The translations under genes and the position numbers were made by a program. A stretch of 45,484 nucleotides of DNA from the NCBI GenBank assembly GCA_934351445.1, contig CAKRIZ010000015.1, positions 1 through 45,484 of the forward strand. The letters are read 5' to 3'. Shown here piece by piece: positions 32,016-41,088 of the stretch. The notes beneath the pieces were generated by a model, which saw only the letters and a program-made list of their open reading frames with translations, made no database searches and was not told the DNA's origin. Every line of letters begins with the position of its first letter. Position 1 is the stretch's first letter. This DNA comes from an uncultured Eubacterium sp. (lineage in GTDB: Bacteria > Bacillota > Clostridia > Lachnospirales > Lachnospiraceae).

Positions 32016-32324
32016 ATGAGAAAAAATCATCGTAAACAGGATACAACCGAGCAAAACCTATACCGGCGCAGAGAAAGCCTCGCAGATGGCCTCGAACTGC
32101 CGAAGGATGTCTCCTGCGGCATGGTGATCGTTACTGTGACCGGCAGACGTTCCCTTGTATTGGAACATTATCAGGGAATCATTGCTTTTGATGACGATTG
32201 CATCCGGATACGGACAAAAGAATGCAATGTCTGTATTTCCGGTGACCGGCTGAAGGTTGACTATTATACAAATGAAGAGATGAAGATCGTAGGTGTGATC
32301 AGACAGATCAGTTATGAGGTGTGA
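32016..32324 (+). CDS. yqfC: Sporulation protein YqfC (YabP family)
   Basis: The 102-residue protein matches the YqfC/YabP family in length and in the pattern ELPKDV, LVLEHYQGIIAFDDDCIRIRT and LKVDYYTNEEMKIVGVI. In Bacillus yqfC and yqfD are expressed in the mother cell under sigma E, and the family is tied to spore coat formation. AGGAT precedes the ATG. The gene starts a chain yqfC-yqfD-phoH-HD protein-ybeY with gaps of 3 and 19 bases and then two four-base overlaps. No clear sporulation promoter was recognised. Confidence 0.88.
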   Translation: MRKNHRKQDTTEQNLYRRRESLADGLELPKDVSCGMVIVTVTGRRSLVLEHYQGIIAFDDDCIRIRTKECNVCISGDRLKVDYYTNEEMKIVGVIRQISYEV

Positions 32325-32327
32325 GAC

Positions 32328-33569
32328 ATGCTCTTGTCCATATTAAAGCTGCTTCAGGGCTATCTGCAGGTGACACTGACAGGCAGTGCACCGGAGCGTT
32401 TCCTGAACTTTTGTGTCCGGAGGGATATCTTGATCTGGAATCTATCGCCGAATAAAACAGCGGGCGGTTATGATTTTTGTATCAGCCGCAGAGGATTCCA
32501 TGCTGCGGAGGATCTGTTGCAGCGGACACGCACCACCATGACGATACGGAAGAAATGCGGTGTTCCGTTCTTTTTGCATCGCTATCGCGCACGAAAGCTG
32601 TTTTTGATCGGAATCTTCCTGTGCCTGTTACTGTTGTGGAACTGCTCAAAATATGTCTGGAAGATTGAGATAAACGGTACGAATGAATTGTCAGAAGACA
32701 TGATTTTGACGTGGCTGTCAAAACAGGAGCGCACTTACGGTACACGCAAGTCCCGGATTGACTGTGCATCATTGGAACGTGCGCTGCGTAATGACTTTGA
32801 GACGGTCGCATGGACATCTGTCAAACTGGAAGGGACAAAACTGACTGTGGATATACAAGAAAGCCTGTCTGACACAGATACATCCACGCTGCCGGAAAGC
32901 GGGGAATGGGATATTGTCGCCACAGAGGATGCGCGGGTTTCTTCTATTTTTACAAGACGCGGGACACCTCTGGTAGAAAAAGGGATGCTTGTGTCGAAGG
33001 GAGCGATCCTGATCTCCGGAAGGCTCGATATCATAGATGACAATGGTGAGATTGCCGAGCAGCATTATGTTGTATCGGATGGGGATGTGACCGGTATCGT
33101 CACACGTGACTATGAGGCAGCCCTGCCACGTGATTATCAGAAAAAGGTCTATACAGGAGAAGAACACACCAGCTATCTGCTGCAGATTGGCAGCACACAG
33201 ATTCCAATTGGCAAAAAGGCAGCATTTGACGTATGTGAGACGCTGGTGTCGGACCGCCAGCTGGAGATCCTGCCCGGTTTTTATCTGCCGGTGCATCTGT
33301 TTACCACGACGCAGCATGCCTATGTTTACCGGCCGGAAACCTATACCAAGGAAGAAGTCGAGGCACATGCACAGGCAGGCTGGGAACTGTTTTTGGAAAA
33401 ATTCACACAAAAGGGTATTCCAATCATAGTAAAAAATGTTAAAATAGAAACGAATGAAAAAAATTGCGTGATTCGTGGAACCATAGAAGCAGACATCCCG
33501 CTCGGAAGCTATGCACCGACACAGCGGGTGAAAGTGCCATCATCGGAGGGGCACGATCACATGCAATGA
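32328..33569 (+). CDS. yqfD: Sporulation protein YqfD
   Basis: The 413-residue protein has a soluble N-terminal part, one membrane segment at about 88-106 (FLIGIFLCLLLLWN) and a large extracytoplasmic domain with YqfD/FtsQ-like beta folds (VWKIEINGTNELSEDMI). YqfD is the usual partner of YqfC and is needed for efficient sporulation in some Firmicutes, with unknown biochemistry. GAGGTG lies just before the ATG, which is three bases after the yqfC stop. Family membership is clear from position and pattern; the function is inferred. Confidence 0.87.
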   Translation: MLLSILKLLQGYLQVTLTGSAPERFLNFCVRRDILIWNLSPNKTAGGYDFCISRRGFHAAEDLLQRTRTTMTIRKKCGVPFFLHRYRARKLFLIGIFLCLLLLWNCSKYVWKIEINGTNELSEDMILTWLSKQERTYGTRKSRIDCASLERALRNDFETVAWTSVKLEGTKLTVDIQESLSDTDTSTLPESGEWDIVATEDARVSSIFTRRGTPLVEKGMLVSKGAILISGRLDIIDDNGEIAEQHYVVSDGDVTGIVTRDYEAALPRDYQKKVYTGEEHTSYLLQIGSTQIPIGKKAAFDVCETLVSDRQLEILPGFYLPVHLFTTTQHAYVYRPETYTKEEVEAHAQAGWELFLEKFTQKGIPIIVKNVKIETNEKNCVIRGTIEADIPLGSYAPTQRVKVPSSEGHDHMQ

Positions 33570-33588
33570 CAGAAAAGGATTATAGGCA

Positions 33589-34599
33589 ATGGCATTAACA
33601 GAACTTGCATTTGATTTACCGGTAGAACATATGGCGAATGTGTTCGGTCAGTTTGATGAATACATGAAAAAGATTGAACGTGCTCTTAATGTGACCGTCG
33701 TTGTACGCAGTGGGCAGATGAAGCTGCTGGGTGACAGCGCGGCGATTAAGAGCGCTTCGCATGTTTTTGAACAGTTGCTCACACTCTCTAAGCGTGGCAA
33801 TACGATCACAGCCCAGAATGTGGATTATGTACTGGAGCTGGCGAGAGAATCCAACGAGACAGCGATCGTTGAGATCGATAAGGATCTGATCTGCCATACG
33901 ACAACAGGAAAACCGATCAAGCCAAAGACGCTCGGACAGAAGGAATATGTCGATGCGATCCGGAAGAAAATGATTGTTTTTGGAACCGGTCCCGCAGGAA
34001 CCGGAAAGACGTATCTGGCGATGGCAATGGCGATCACTGCTTTTAAAAACGAGTCGGTGGGACGTATTATTCTGACAAGGCCTGCCATCGAAGCAGGCGA
34101 GAAACTTGGCTTTCTTCCCGGCGACCTGCAGAGCAAGATCGACCCGTATCTGCGGCCGCTCTATGATGCACTGTATCAGATCATGGGAGCGGAGAGTTTT
34201 ACAAAAAATATGGAAAAGGGACTCATCGAAGTAGCACCCCTTGCTTACATGCGTGGACGTACACTTGACAATGCGTTTATTATTTTAGATGAGGCACAGA
34301 ATACGACACCTGCCCAGATGAAGATGTTTCTGACACGTATTGGTTTCGGTTCCAAGGTTGTCATCACAGGTGATGCCTCACAGAAGGATCTGGCGCCCGG
34401 GGCAAAAAGCGGACTCGACGTGGCACTTCATGTGCTGCGCAATGTAGATGAGATTGCAGTCTGTCAGCTCACGAGTAAGGATGTAGTCAGACATCCGCTC
34501 GTCCAGAAGATCGTCAACGCATATGATGCTTATGAGAATAGCCAGACCGGGAAAAAACATAAAAAAGCCATGCAAAAGAATAAGAGGGAAAAATCATGA
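33589..34599 (+). CDS. phoH: PhoH family ATPase
   Basis: The 336-residue protein has an N-terminal KH-like part and the PhoH P-loop domain with GTGPAGTGKT (132-141), RPAIEAGEKLGFLPGDL and Walker B AFIILDEAQN. Members next to ybeY probably act in RNA metabolism. AAAGGAT precedes the ATG. The C-terminal end is Lys-rich, and its stop overlaps the next start in ATGA, so translation is coupled. Confidence 0.94.
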   Translation: MALTELAFDLPVEHMANVFGQFDEYMKKIERALNVTVVVRSGQMKLLGDSAAIKSASHVFEQLLTLSKRGNTITAQNVDYVLELARESNETAIVEIDKDLICHTTTGKPIKPKTLGQKEYVDAIRKKMIVFGTGPAGTGKTYLAMAMAITAFKNESVGRIILTRPAIEAGEKLGFLPGDLQSKIDPYLRPLYDALYQIMGAESFTKNMEKGLIEVAPLAYMRGRTLDNAFIILDEAQNTTPAQMKMFLTRIGFGSKVVITGDASQKDLAPGAKSGLDVALHVLRNVDEIAVCQLTSKDVVRHPLVQKIVNAYDAYENSQTGKKHKKAMQKNKREKS

Positions 34600-35774
34600 G
34601 TGAATTGTCTTTTTCCTCAAAACGTCTGGCCAGGCTGATCGGATTGTTCTTGCTGTCACTGGTGCTGCCGATGTTGTGCGGCCTGCTGCATAATGCGCGG
34701 ATCGACCAGCTCATTGTATGGTGTTTTATCTGCAGCGTGTGTGTGGTATGTTTTGGTGTATATGTCGAATATGAGCGTTTGCATGAGGGCACATGTATGG
34801 ACATGGGCAATGATTATGCAATGCTTACGTTTGTCTATCTGGTTGGCATGGTCGGGGCATGTGTGGCTGCATTTTTTCCTGCCTATACAGCACCGGTCAT
34901 GGCGATCGGTATCTTGTGCAATGGGACATTTTCAACAAAAATAGGCGCTGCAATGGGTGTCTATTTTGCAGTGCTGTCTGCTGTTTTCTGTGGAACAGGG
35001 CTATATACCATGGCTGCTTATGTGACACTGGCCGTTGTCAGTATATTTCTCGCAGAGCTGGCATTGGATGGCAGGCTGCGCATCTGGGTTGGTATGCTGA
35101 TTATCAGCCTGTCAGTTGTATTGCCGGTGTGCTGCTGCTATCTGGATACGCATATGCTGCAGCCACGGGTCATACTGATTACACTGCCTGGCAGTATTCT
35201 GACACTGCTTGTGGTACATATCCTGCCGGGACTACGTAACAGGGTACAGACCGAGGAGGAGATTGGACTGGATACAATTATGGACAAGCAGTATCATCTG
35301 CAGAAGATGATCGAAAAGTATTCCAGTGTCGATTATGACCATGCACTGCGCGTCTCACGGTTGGCAGCCAAATTGGCTGGGGAACTCGGCGCAGACGAAA
35401 AACTTACGATGGCAGGCGGATTTTATTACCGGATTGGAAAGCTTGAAGGCGAGCCATTTATCGAAAACGGTGTACGGATTGCACAGCAGAATTGTTTTCC
35501 GGAGCGTCTGGTGCAGATTTTAGAGGAATATAATGGGATCAACCGTGCGCCGGGGACGCTGGAGAGCGCCATTGTACAGATCTCAGATATGATCGTGACC
35601 AAGTTTGATTTGTTGGATAAGGATACTTTTTCGGCAGGCTGGAACCGCGATATTGTGATCTATCAGACAATGAATGAGAAGTCATCTGATGGACTGTATG
35701 ACCACTGTGGACTGTCGATGAACCAGTTCCTGAAAATCCGTGAATTACTCGTAAAGGAGGAAATACTGCTATGA
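34596..35774 (+). CDS. Membrane protein with degenerate HD domain in the pgpH/yqfF position
   Basis: The 392-residue protein has six or seven membrane segments (about residues 12-212), then an HD-like domain (about 230-390). The gene sits between phoH and ybeY, where Firmicutes usually have PgpH/YqfF (about 700 residues), a 7TM-HD protein that degrades c-di-AMP. Here the large extracellular N-terminal domain is missing. The HD motif YHDIGK reads YYRIGK (277-282), and the downstream HH pair (usually QHHG) reads EEYNG (310-314). His249 in DHALRVSRLA and Asp331 in QISD remain. It is intact and translationally coupled at both ends, so it is probably expressed, but as a non-catalytic relative. Confidence 0.75.
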   Translation: MSELSFSSKRLARLIGLFLLSLVLPMLCGLLHNARIDQLIVWCFICSVCVVCFGVYVEYERLHEGTCMDMGNDYAMLTFVYLVGMVGACVAAFFPAYTAPVMAIGILCNGTFSTKIGAAMGVYFAVLSAVFCGTGLYTMAAYVTLAVVSIFLAELALDGRLRIWVGMLIISLSVVLPVCCCYLDTHMLQPRVILITLPGSILTLLVVHILPGLRNRVQTEEEIGLDTIMDKQYHLQKMIEKYSSVDYDHALRVSRLAAKLAGELGADEKLTMAGGFYYRIGKLEGEPFIENGVRIAQQNCFPERLVQILEEYNGINRAPGTLESAIVQISDMIVTKFDLLDKDTFSAGWNRDIVIYQTMNEKSSDGLYDHCGLSMNQFLKIRELLVKEEILL

Positions 35775-36268
35775 CCATATTGATAGAAGCGGAGACGCAG
35801 GTGTCGTTTCCGTTTGATTATGAGTCACTTGCAAAGGAAGTGATCACCGCAGCATGTGATGCAGAACAGTGTCCGTATGAGGCGGAAGTAAACCTGACAT
35901 TTGTGGACAGCGGACAGATTCATGAGATCAACCGGATGCACCGGGGGATTGACCGGCCGACAGATGTACTGTCGTTTCCGATGCAGACGTATGAAAAACC
36001 GGCTGATTTTTCCCATGTAGAGGATTTTATAGAGGAAAATTTCAATCCGGATACAGGGGAACTGTTACTGGGTGATATTGTACTCAACGTGGAAAAGGTC
36101 ATTGAGCAGGCCAAGACTTACGGACATAGCCAGAAGCGGGAATATGCATTTTTGATTTTGCACAGTATGCTGCATCTGTTCGGTTATGACCATGAGTCGG
36201 AAGATGAACGCCTGCAGATGGAGGACAGGCAGCGTATGATTCTGGATACACTCGGAATCACACGTTAG
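35771..36268 (+). CDS. ybeY: Endoribonuclease YbeY (16S rRNA maturation)
   Basis: The 165-residue protein has the zinc motif HSMLHLFGYDH with His131, His135 and His141, plus RPTDVLSFP and LLLGDIVLN. YbeY takes part in 16S rRNA 3' end processing and ribosome quality control. AAAGGAGGAAATACTGCT lies in the end of the HD gene, and the start overlaps its stop by four bases. The usual downstream genes dgkA, cdd and era do not follow here. Confidence 0.95.
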   Translation: MTILIEAETQVSFPFDYESLAKEVITAACDAEQCPYEAEVNLTFVDSGQIHEINRMHRGIDRPTDVLSFPMQTYEKPADFSHVEDFIEENFNPDTGELLLGDIVLNVEKVIEQAKTYGHSQKREYAFLILHSMLHLFGYDHESEDERLQMEDRQRMILDTLGITR

Positions 36269-36310
36269 AATAAAAGAGGAAATGAAGCAATAGAAAAAGG
36301 AGCGCTACAT

Positions 36311-37432
36311 ATGAAAAAGAAAATTGCTGCCGCTATGGTATTGGTACTGACAGCCGGTATTTTAATGACCGGATGTGGAAAGAAGAAAGAAGAACCGGAT
36401 GTTGTAGATCTGACAGTCCCTCCGGTAGCTGCCGAAGAAGAACCGGAGCCGGAAGAACCAGAGGAACCGGAGAATACACATGAGGGAGAAGCACAGAGCC
36501 TGTTGACCGGAGAATGGCTGCCCGAGGAGCAGACGAAGAACCGACCGGTGGCGATCATGTTTGGCAATACGACGGATGCGCTGCCACAGTATGGTGTCAG
36601 CAACGCAGATGTATTGTATGAATGTCTGGTAGAGGGTGGCCTTACCCGATTGATGGGTATCTTTGACAATTATGAGGATGCGCCTAAATATGGATCCATC
36701 CGCAGCTGCCGTCTGTACTATGCCCAGCTTGCCAGAGAGTATGATGCGATTTACTGTCATTATGGACAGGCAAGTATCGCCAAAAGCTATCTCGACAGTG
36801 ATGCAATCGACAATCTGAATGGTCTGGACGGTTCGGTGGAACCGGTGATGTATTATCGTTCCAGCGACCGTGTAGCACCACACAATGTGTTTACGACACC
36901 GGATGGAATCGCAGCCGGTATCGAGAAGAAGGGCTACCGGACGACTTATGCTGATGGTTATACCGGACATTTTACATTTTCGGATGGAGACGAACAGATT
37001 ACATTAAACGGTAAAAAGGCCGTAGTCATGCAGACGAGCTACCCGATCAGCAAAACCTGGTTTGAATATGATAAAAAGAGTGGTCTGTACAAGCGTTTCC
37101 ATTACAAAAAGGAACATGTGGACGGGGAGACCGGCGAACAGCTTGCATTTACCAATGTGATCTTCCAGTATATACCTGGCAGAGTCATCGATAGCAAGGG
37201 ACGTATGGAATTTGACACAGTCGGAAGCGGAAAAGGCTTATATTTCACAGGTGGAAAATATATTGAGATCACCTGGAAGAAGGATAATCTGGAGTCACCT
37301 TCGCAGTTCTTTGATGCGGATGGCAATGCGCTGATTATGAATCCCGGAAAGACAAGTATATGTATTATGACGACCGATTCTGCGGATAATATCGGTATCT
37401 ATCAGACAAAGAAAGAATGGGATGCCCGTTAA
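36311..37432 (+). CDS. DUF3048 family lipoprotein (YerB-like)
   Basis: The 373-residue protein has a lipoprotein signal with lipobox LMTGC at residues 19-23, an acidic Pro/Glu linker (about 35-58), then the DUF3048 region with RPVAIMFGNT, YECLVEGGLTRLMGIF and RSCRLYYAQLAREYDAIYCHYGQA. It should be anchored outside the membrane. The family has no settled function. AAAAAGGAG precedes the ATG. It may be co-transcribed with the following flippase gene (61 bases apart). Confidence 0.88.
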   Translation: MKKKIAAAMVLVLTAGILMTGCGKKKEEPDVVDLTVPPVAAEEEPEPEEPEEPENTHEGEAQSLLTGEWLPEEQTKNRPVAIMFGNTTDALPQYGVSNADVLYECLVEGGLTRLMGIFDNYEDAPKYGSIRSCRLYYAQLAREYDAIYCHYGQASIAKSYLDSDAIDNLNGLDGSVEPVMYYRSSDRVAPHNVFTTPDGIAAGIEKKGYRTTYADGYTGHFTFSDGDEQITLNGKKAVVMQTSYPISKTWFEYDKKSGLYKRFHYKKEHVDGETGEQLAFTNVIFQYIPGRVIDSKGRMEFDTVGSGKGLYFTGGKYIEITWKKDNLESPSQFFDADGNALIMNPGKTSICIMTTDSADNIGIYQTKKEWDAR

Positions 37433-37493
37433 CCGGCGCAAAAAAGATAATAATGATCATAGGATTGATCAGTCAAAAGGATAAATTTCGTTT

Positions 37494-39164
37494 ATGGAGC
37501 AGAACAGAAACAAAACACGAAAACAATCAAATAACTCCAGCTTTCTGGTGCAAGGATCGATTCTGGCAGTCGCTTCGATCGTGAGCCGAATCATCGGTCT
37601 GCTGTACCGGAGTCCTCTGACGGCGATACTCGGGGATCTCGGCAATGATTATTACAGTACTGCATTTGAGATCTATTCGTTGCTGCTGTTGATCTCATCC
37701 ATGAGCCTGCCGCTTGCAGTCTCTAAAATGGTATCTGCACGCATGTCGCAGGGCAGGGTGAGGGATGCTTACCGGGTGTTTCGTGCGGCGATCGGCTTTG
37801 CGGTCTGCAGTGGTCTGGCAGCTGCTTTGATTGTCTTCTTTTTTGCGGATTATTTTGCGGCATTTTTAAAAACACCGTTTTGTGTATTTGCACTGCGTGT
37901 ACTGGCACCGACGTTATTTATAGTGGCGATTCTCGGTGTTGTGAGAGGATTTTTTCAGGGGCTTGGTACTATGATGCCGAGTGCTGTCTCACAGATCATA
38001 GAGCAGGTCATCAATGCAGTTGTCAGTGTTGTGGCAGCATATTATCTGTTTGGATACGGTACAAAAATCGGTGCGGTACTCGGAGATACGGAGGAATACA
38101 GTGCTGCTTATGGCGCTGCCGGAGGTACACTCGGTACGGGTATTGGAGCATTGGCAGGTCTTTTATTTGTCTTATTTGTATTTGTACTGTACAAACATGT
38201 GCTGAAACGCAAGATGCGGCGTGAGCGTGGGACTTCCAGGGAGTCCTATGGACAGATTCTACATGTTCTGATATGGACGGTTGTGCCCGTATTATTATCT
38301 ACGACACTCTACAATCTGAGCGCAATCGTAGATCAGGCTATTTTCAAGAATGTAGCGACTCTGCAGGGTTATACCGCAGATCAGATTCATACATTCTGGG
38401 GTGTGTTTGGTGGAAAATACCGTGTACTTGTCAATGTACCAATCTCGATCTCATCTGCAGTCGTATCTGCGAGTGTACCTGCCGTGACAGCATCGTTTGC
38501 AAACCATGACCTGAATGGTGTATCACAAAAGATCGGAAATGCCATTCATTATAGTATGGTGATTGCGTTCCCCTGTGCGGTCGGACTCGGTGTGCTGGCC
38601 TCACCCGTGATGCAGTTATTGTTCCATGACAGTACTCCGCTGGCGGCACATATGTTACAGGTTGGTGTGATATCGGTAGTATTTTATTCATTGTCAACGT
38701 TATCCAATGGTATTTTGCAGGGCATTAACCGAATGAAAGTACCTGTGATCCATGCAGCGATTGCACTTGTTTTACAGGCGGGTCTGCTGGTCGGATTGAT
38801 GTATGTTGGCAATCTGAATATTTTTGCAGTCATATGGGCAAATACATTTTTTGCTTTCCTGATGTGCCTGTTAAACGGATATGGCATCTATCGCCATCTT
38901 GGTTTTAAGCAGGAGTTCAAAAAGACATTTCTCATACCGGCACTCTGTTCCGGTATTATGGGAGTCATTGTATACGTTGTATATATGGTTGTACAGATGG
39001 TTCTTAAAATCAATGCAATCAGTACAGTTGCTGCTATCTGTATCGGTGGTGGCGCGTATTTTGTGTTGATGCTGCTCTTAAAGGGAATGGATGAACAGTC
39101 ATTGCTGGCATTCCCCGGTGGACGTAAGCTGATTGTACTTGGAAGGAAAATGCATTTATTATAA
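37494..39164 (+). CDS. SpoVB/MurJ-like polysaccharide flippase (MOP superfamily)
   Basis: The 556-residue protein has about 14 membrane segments and the SpoVB-type opening FLVQGSILAVASIVSRIIGLLYR, then GNDYYSTAFEIYSLLLLISS and RVLAPTLFIVAILGVVRGFFQG. The superfamily flips lipid-linked sugars such as lipid II. SpoVB works in spore cortex synthesis, and close relatives replace MurJ in growing cells. Sequence alone does not settle which. AAAAGGAT precedes the ATG. The BofC-like gene just downstream fits a sporulation link. Confidence 0.88.
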   Translation: MEQNRNKTRKQSNNSSFLVQGSILAVASIVSRIIGLLYRSPLTAILGDLGNDYYSTAFEIYSLLLLISSMSLPLAVSKMVSARMSQGRVRDAYRVFRAAIGFAVCSGLAAALIVFFFADYFAAFLKTPFCVFALRVLAPTLFIVAILGVVRGFFQGLGTMMPSAVSQIIEQVINAVVSVVAAYYLFGYGTKIGAVLGDTEEYSAAYGAAGGTLGTGIGALAGLLFVLFVFVLYKHVLKRKMRRERGTSRESYGQILHVLIWTVVPVLLSTTLYNLSAIVDQAIFKNVATLQGYTADQIHTFWGVFGGKYRVLVNVPISISSAVVSASVPAVTASFANHDLNGVSQKIGNAIHYSMVIAFPCAVGLGVLASPVMQLLFHDSTPLAAHMLQVGVISVVFYSLSTLSNGILQGINRMKVPVIHAAIALVLQAGLLVGLMYVGNLNIFAVIWANTFFAFLMCLLNGYGIYRHLGFKQEFKKTFLIPALCSGIMGVIVYVVYMVVQMVLKINAISTVAAICIGGGAYFVLMLLLKGMDEQSLLAFPGGRKLIVLGRKMHLL

Positions 39165-39213
39165 GTTTTGTATAGATTGCCAGAAATAGGACATACTATT
39201 TGTGGTGATAGAT

Positions 39214-39684
39214 ATGAGAAAACTGGAACAAATAAAAATAAAATTATATATTGCTTTAGCAGTGCTTGCCGTTTCATTTGCGTGCATCTGCGTCTATCGA
39301 AGTGCAGTGGCACAAAACCGGGTACAACAGCCACGGCCGTCAGTGATCACGGATGAGCAGCTTGCAGACACCAATCAGGCGGATACAAAACAACCGGATC
39401 CGGATAACCGGCCTGCGAGTGCGACAATACGTGGGTCAGAAAAGTCATCGAATGGAGTACCTGCGGAGTATACACAGACACCACAGCCAAAGCAGACGAC
39501 TTATGCACTGGCAGTGGCAGATGGTTGTCTACAAGTATATGTTTTGGAGACCGGGCAGCTCTATATGGAGACTACGATCGCCTATGATCTGCTGCCGGAG
39601 GATGTCCGTGAGCAGATTGATACAGGCAAACATTTTGATACGGAAGAAACACTGCTTGAGTTTTTGGAGAGCTACTCCAGTTAG
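39214..39684 (+). CDS. Membrane-anchored protein with BofC-like C-terminal domain
   Basis: This 156-residue protein has one N-terminal membrane segment (about 8-27), a variable Pro/Gln-rich linker, and a conserved-looking C-terminal 60 residues. The pattern there is ALAVADGCLQVYVLETGQLY, LPEDVREQI, then DTEETLLEFLESYSS. That pattern resembles the BofC C-terminal domain, which in Bacillus inhibits the SpoIVB protease during sporulation. The match is from memory and moderate. GTG starts at 39202 and 39205 are possible, but GGTGA at 39204-39208 favours the ATG at 39214. It lies between the SpoVB-like flippase and the flavoproteins. Confidence 0.6.
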   Translation: MRKLEQIKIKLYIALAVLAVSFACICVYRSAVAQNRVQQPRPSVITDEQLADTNQADTKQPDPDNRPASATIRGSEKSSNGVPAEYTQTPQPKQTTYALAVADGCLQVYVLETGQLYMETTIAYDLLPEDVREQIDTGKHFDTEETLLEFLESYSS

Positions 39685-39699
39685 GAACAGGAAAAATAG

Positions 39700-41088
39700 A
39701 TGGAGAAAAGAATCACATCCGAGAAAAAATCCGGGAGCAGACATGTATGGGACGTGATTGTTGTCGGTGGCGGAGCAGCCGGTCTGATGGCAGCGATACA
39801 GGCAGCCAGATCAGGTGCGAAGGTATTGATCCTTGAGCATATGGAACGTCCCGGCAAGAAAATTTTAATGACCGGAAACGGAAAGTGTAATTTTAGCAAT
39901 GAAATATTTCATACAATCCTAGACTGGCAGGACGAGCACACATATAAACAGTATTATCACAGTGCTTGCCCTGCATTTGTGCTGCCTGCGCTAAAAAAGT
40001 TTGATATTAATTCTACATTAAACTTTTTCGACGAATTGGGCATTGTTCCGGTTGTGCGCAGAGGTGGTTATTATCCGGCAGGAGGACAGGCTGCCGGTGT
40101 ACTGGCTGTAATGCTGATGGAATGTGGGCGTCTAGGCATTTCTATTGAGTGTAATATTGGCATAAGGACGATCACAAAAGCGGAAAATATATGCAAAAAC
40201 AGATCTGGAACAGAGGAGATTTTTGTATTTGACACAAAAACAAAGATCTATTATGCACGAAAATGTATCCTTGCGACAGGTGGCAAGTCTTATAAAAAGA
40301 CCGGGAGTGACGGAAGTGGTTTTCTATATGTAGAACGTCTCGGACATCACATACAAGATTTAGTTCCGGCGCTTGTCCCGCTGCAATCCACTCTTGCATT
40401 TTTTAAAAAGGTTGCAGGAATTCGTGCAGAAATTTCAGCAAAAATCTACATTGATGGGGTAGAAAAAGATTGTCAGAGTGGCGAATTACAGCTCACAGAT
40501 TATGGCATCTCCGGGATCTGTATTTTTCAGATGAGCCATCTGGCGGCAAAAGCATTCTCGCAGGCCGGACAGGACAGGCAGATTGCGAAAAGCGCAGAGC
40601 ATGTATATGTGGAGCTGGATTTTTCTCCCGGAATGACAGAATCGCAGACCCGTGATATACTGAGGCAGCGGATGAAGCATCCTTGTGCAGTGAACAAGAC
40701 AGCAGCACAGAGCCTGACCGGCTGGTTTCCGGATAAGCTGGGTGTAGCACTGCTGGCAGAAGCAGCTATCCCATCGGATCAGCCGTGTACCGCCATTCCG
40801 TCCCGGCAGATCGCACAGCTTGCCACAATCATCAAACATTTCAAAGTACCGGTCAGCGCTACGCGTTCCTTTGAGCAGGCGCAGGTGACGGCAGGTGGTG
40901 TAGCTGTAGACGAGGTCTGTGCCGATACGATGGAGTCAAAGCTGGTAGACGGATTGTATTTTGCAGGAGAGATGCTGGATGTAGACGGAATCTGCGGAGG
41001 GTTTAATCTGCAATGGGCATGGTCGAGTGGTGCCATCGCCGGCAGACATGCAGCATCCATGATTCGGACAGGGAGAAAGCAATCATGA
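39700..41088 (+). CDS. FAD-dependent oxidoreductase, BaiN/YhiN (HI0933) family
   Basis: The 462-residue flavoprotein has the FAD-binding dinucleotide motif VIVVGGGAAGLMAA, then RPGKKILMTGNGKCNFSN, LATGGKSYKKTGSDGSG, and the C-terminal GEMLDVDGICGGFNLQWAWSSGAIAG. All are HI0933-family marks. Physiological substrates are mostly unknown; one gut member (BaiN) is linked to bile-acid reduction, which should not be assumed here. AGGAACAGGA precedes the ATG. The stop overlaps the next start by four bases, so the two flavoproteins are probably made together. Confidence 0.87.
   Translation: MEKRITSEKKSGSRHVWDVIVVGGGAAGLMAAIQAARSGAKVLILEHMERPGKKILMTGNGKCNFSNEIFHTILDWQDEHTYKQYYHSACPAFVLPALKKFDINSTLNFFDELGIVPVVRRGGYYPAGGQAAGVLAVMLMECGRLGISIECNIGIRTITKAENICKNRSGTEEIFVFDTKTKIYYARKCILATGGKSYKKTGSDGSGFLYVERLGHHIQDLVPALVPLQSTLAFFKKVAGIRAEISAKIYIDGVEKDCQSGELQLTDYGISGICIFQMSHLAAKAFSQAGQDRQIAKSAEHVYVELDFSPGMTESQTRDILRQRMKHPCAVNKTAAQSLTGWFPDKLGVALLAEAAIPSDQPCTAIPSRQIAQLATIIKHFKVPVSATRSFEQAQVTAGGVAVDEVCADTMESKLVDGLYFAGEMLDVDGICGGFNLQWAWSSGAIAGRHAASMIRTGRKQS

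Noticed and set aside
39700..41088. Calling this gene a bile-acid reductase (BaiN)
   Set aside because: The family is broad and mostly uncharacterised, and no other bile-acid genes are present; only the family name is justified.
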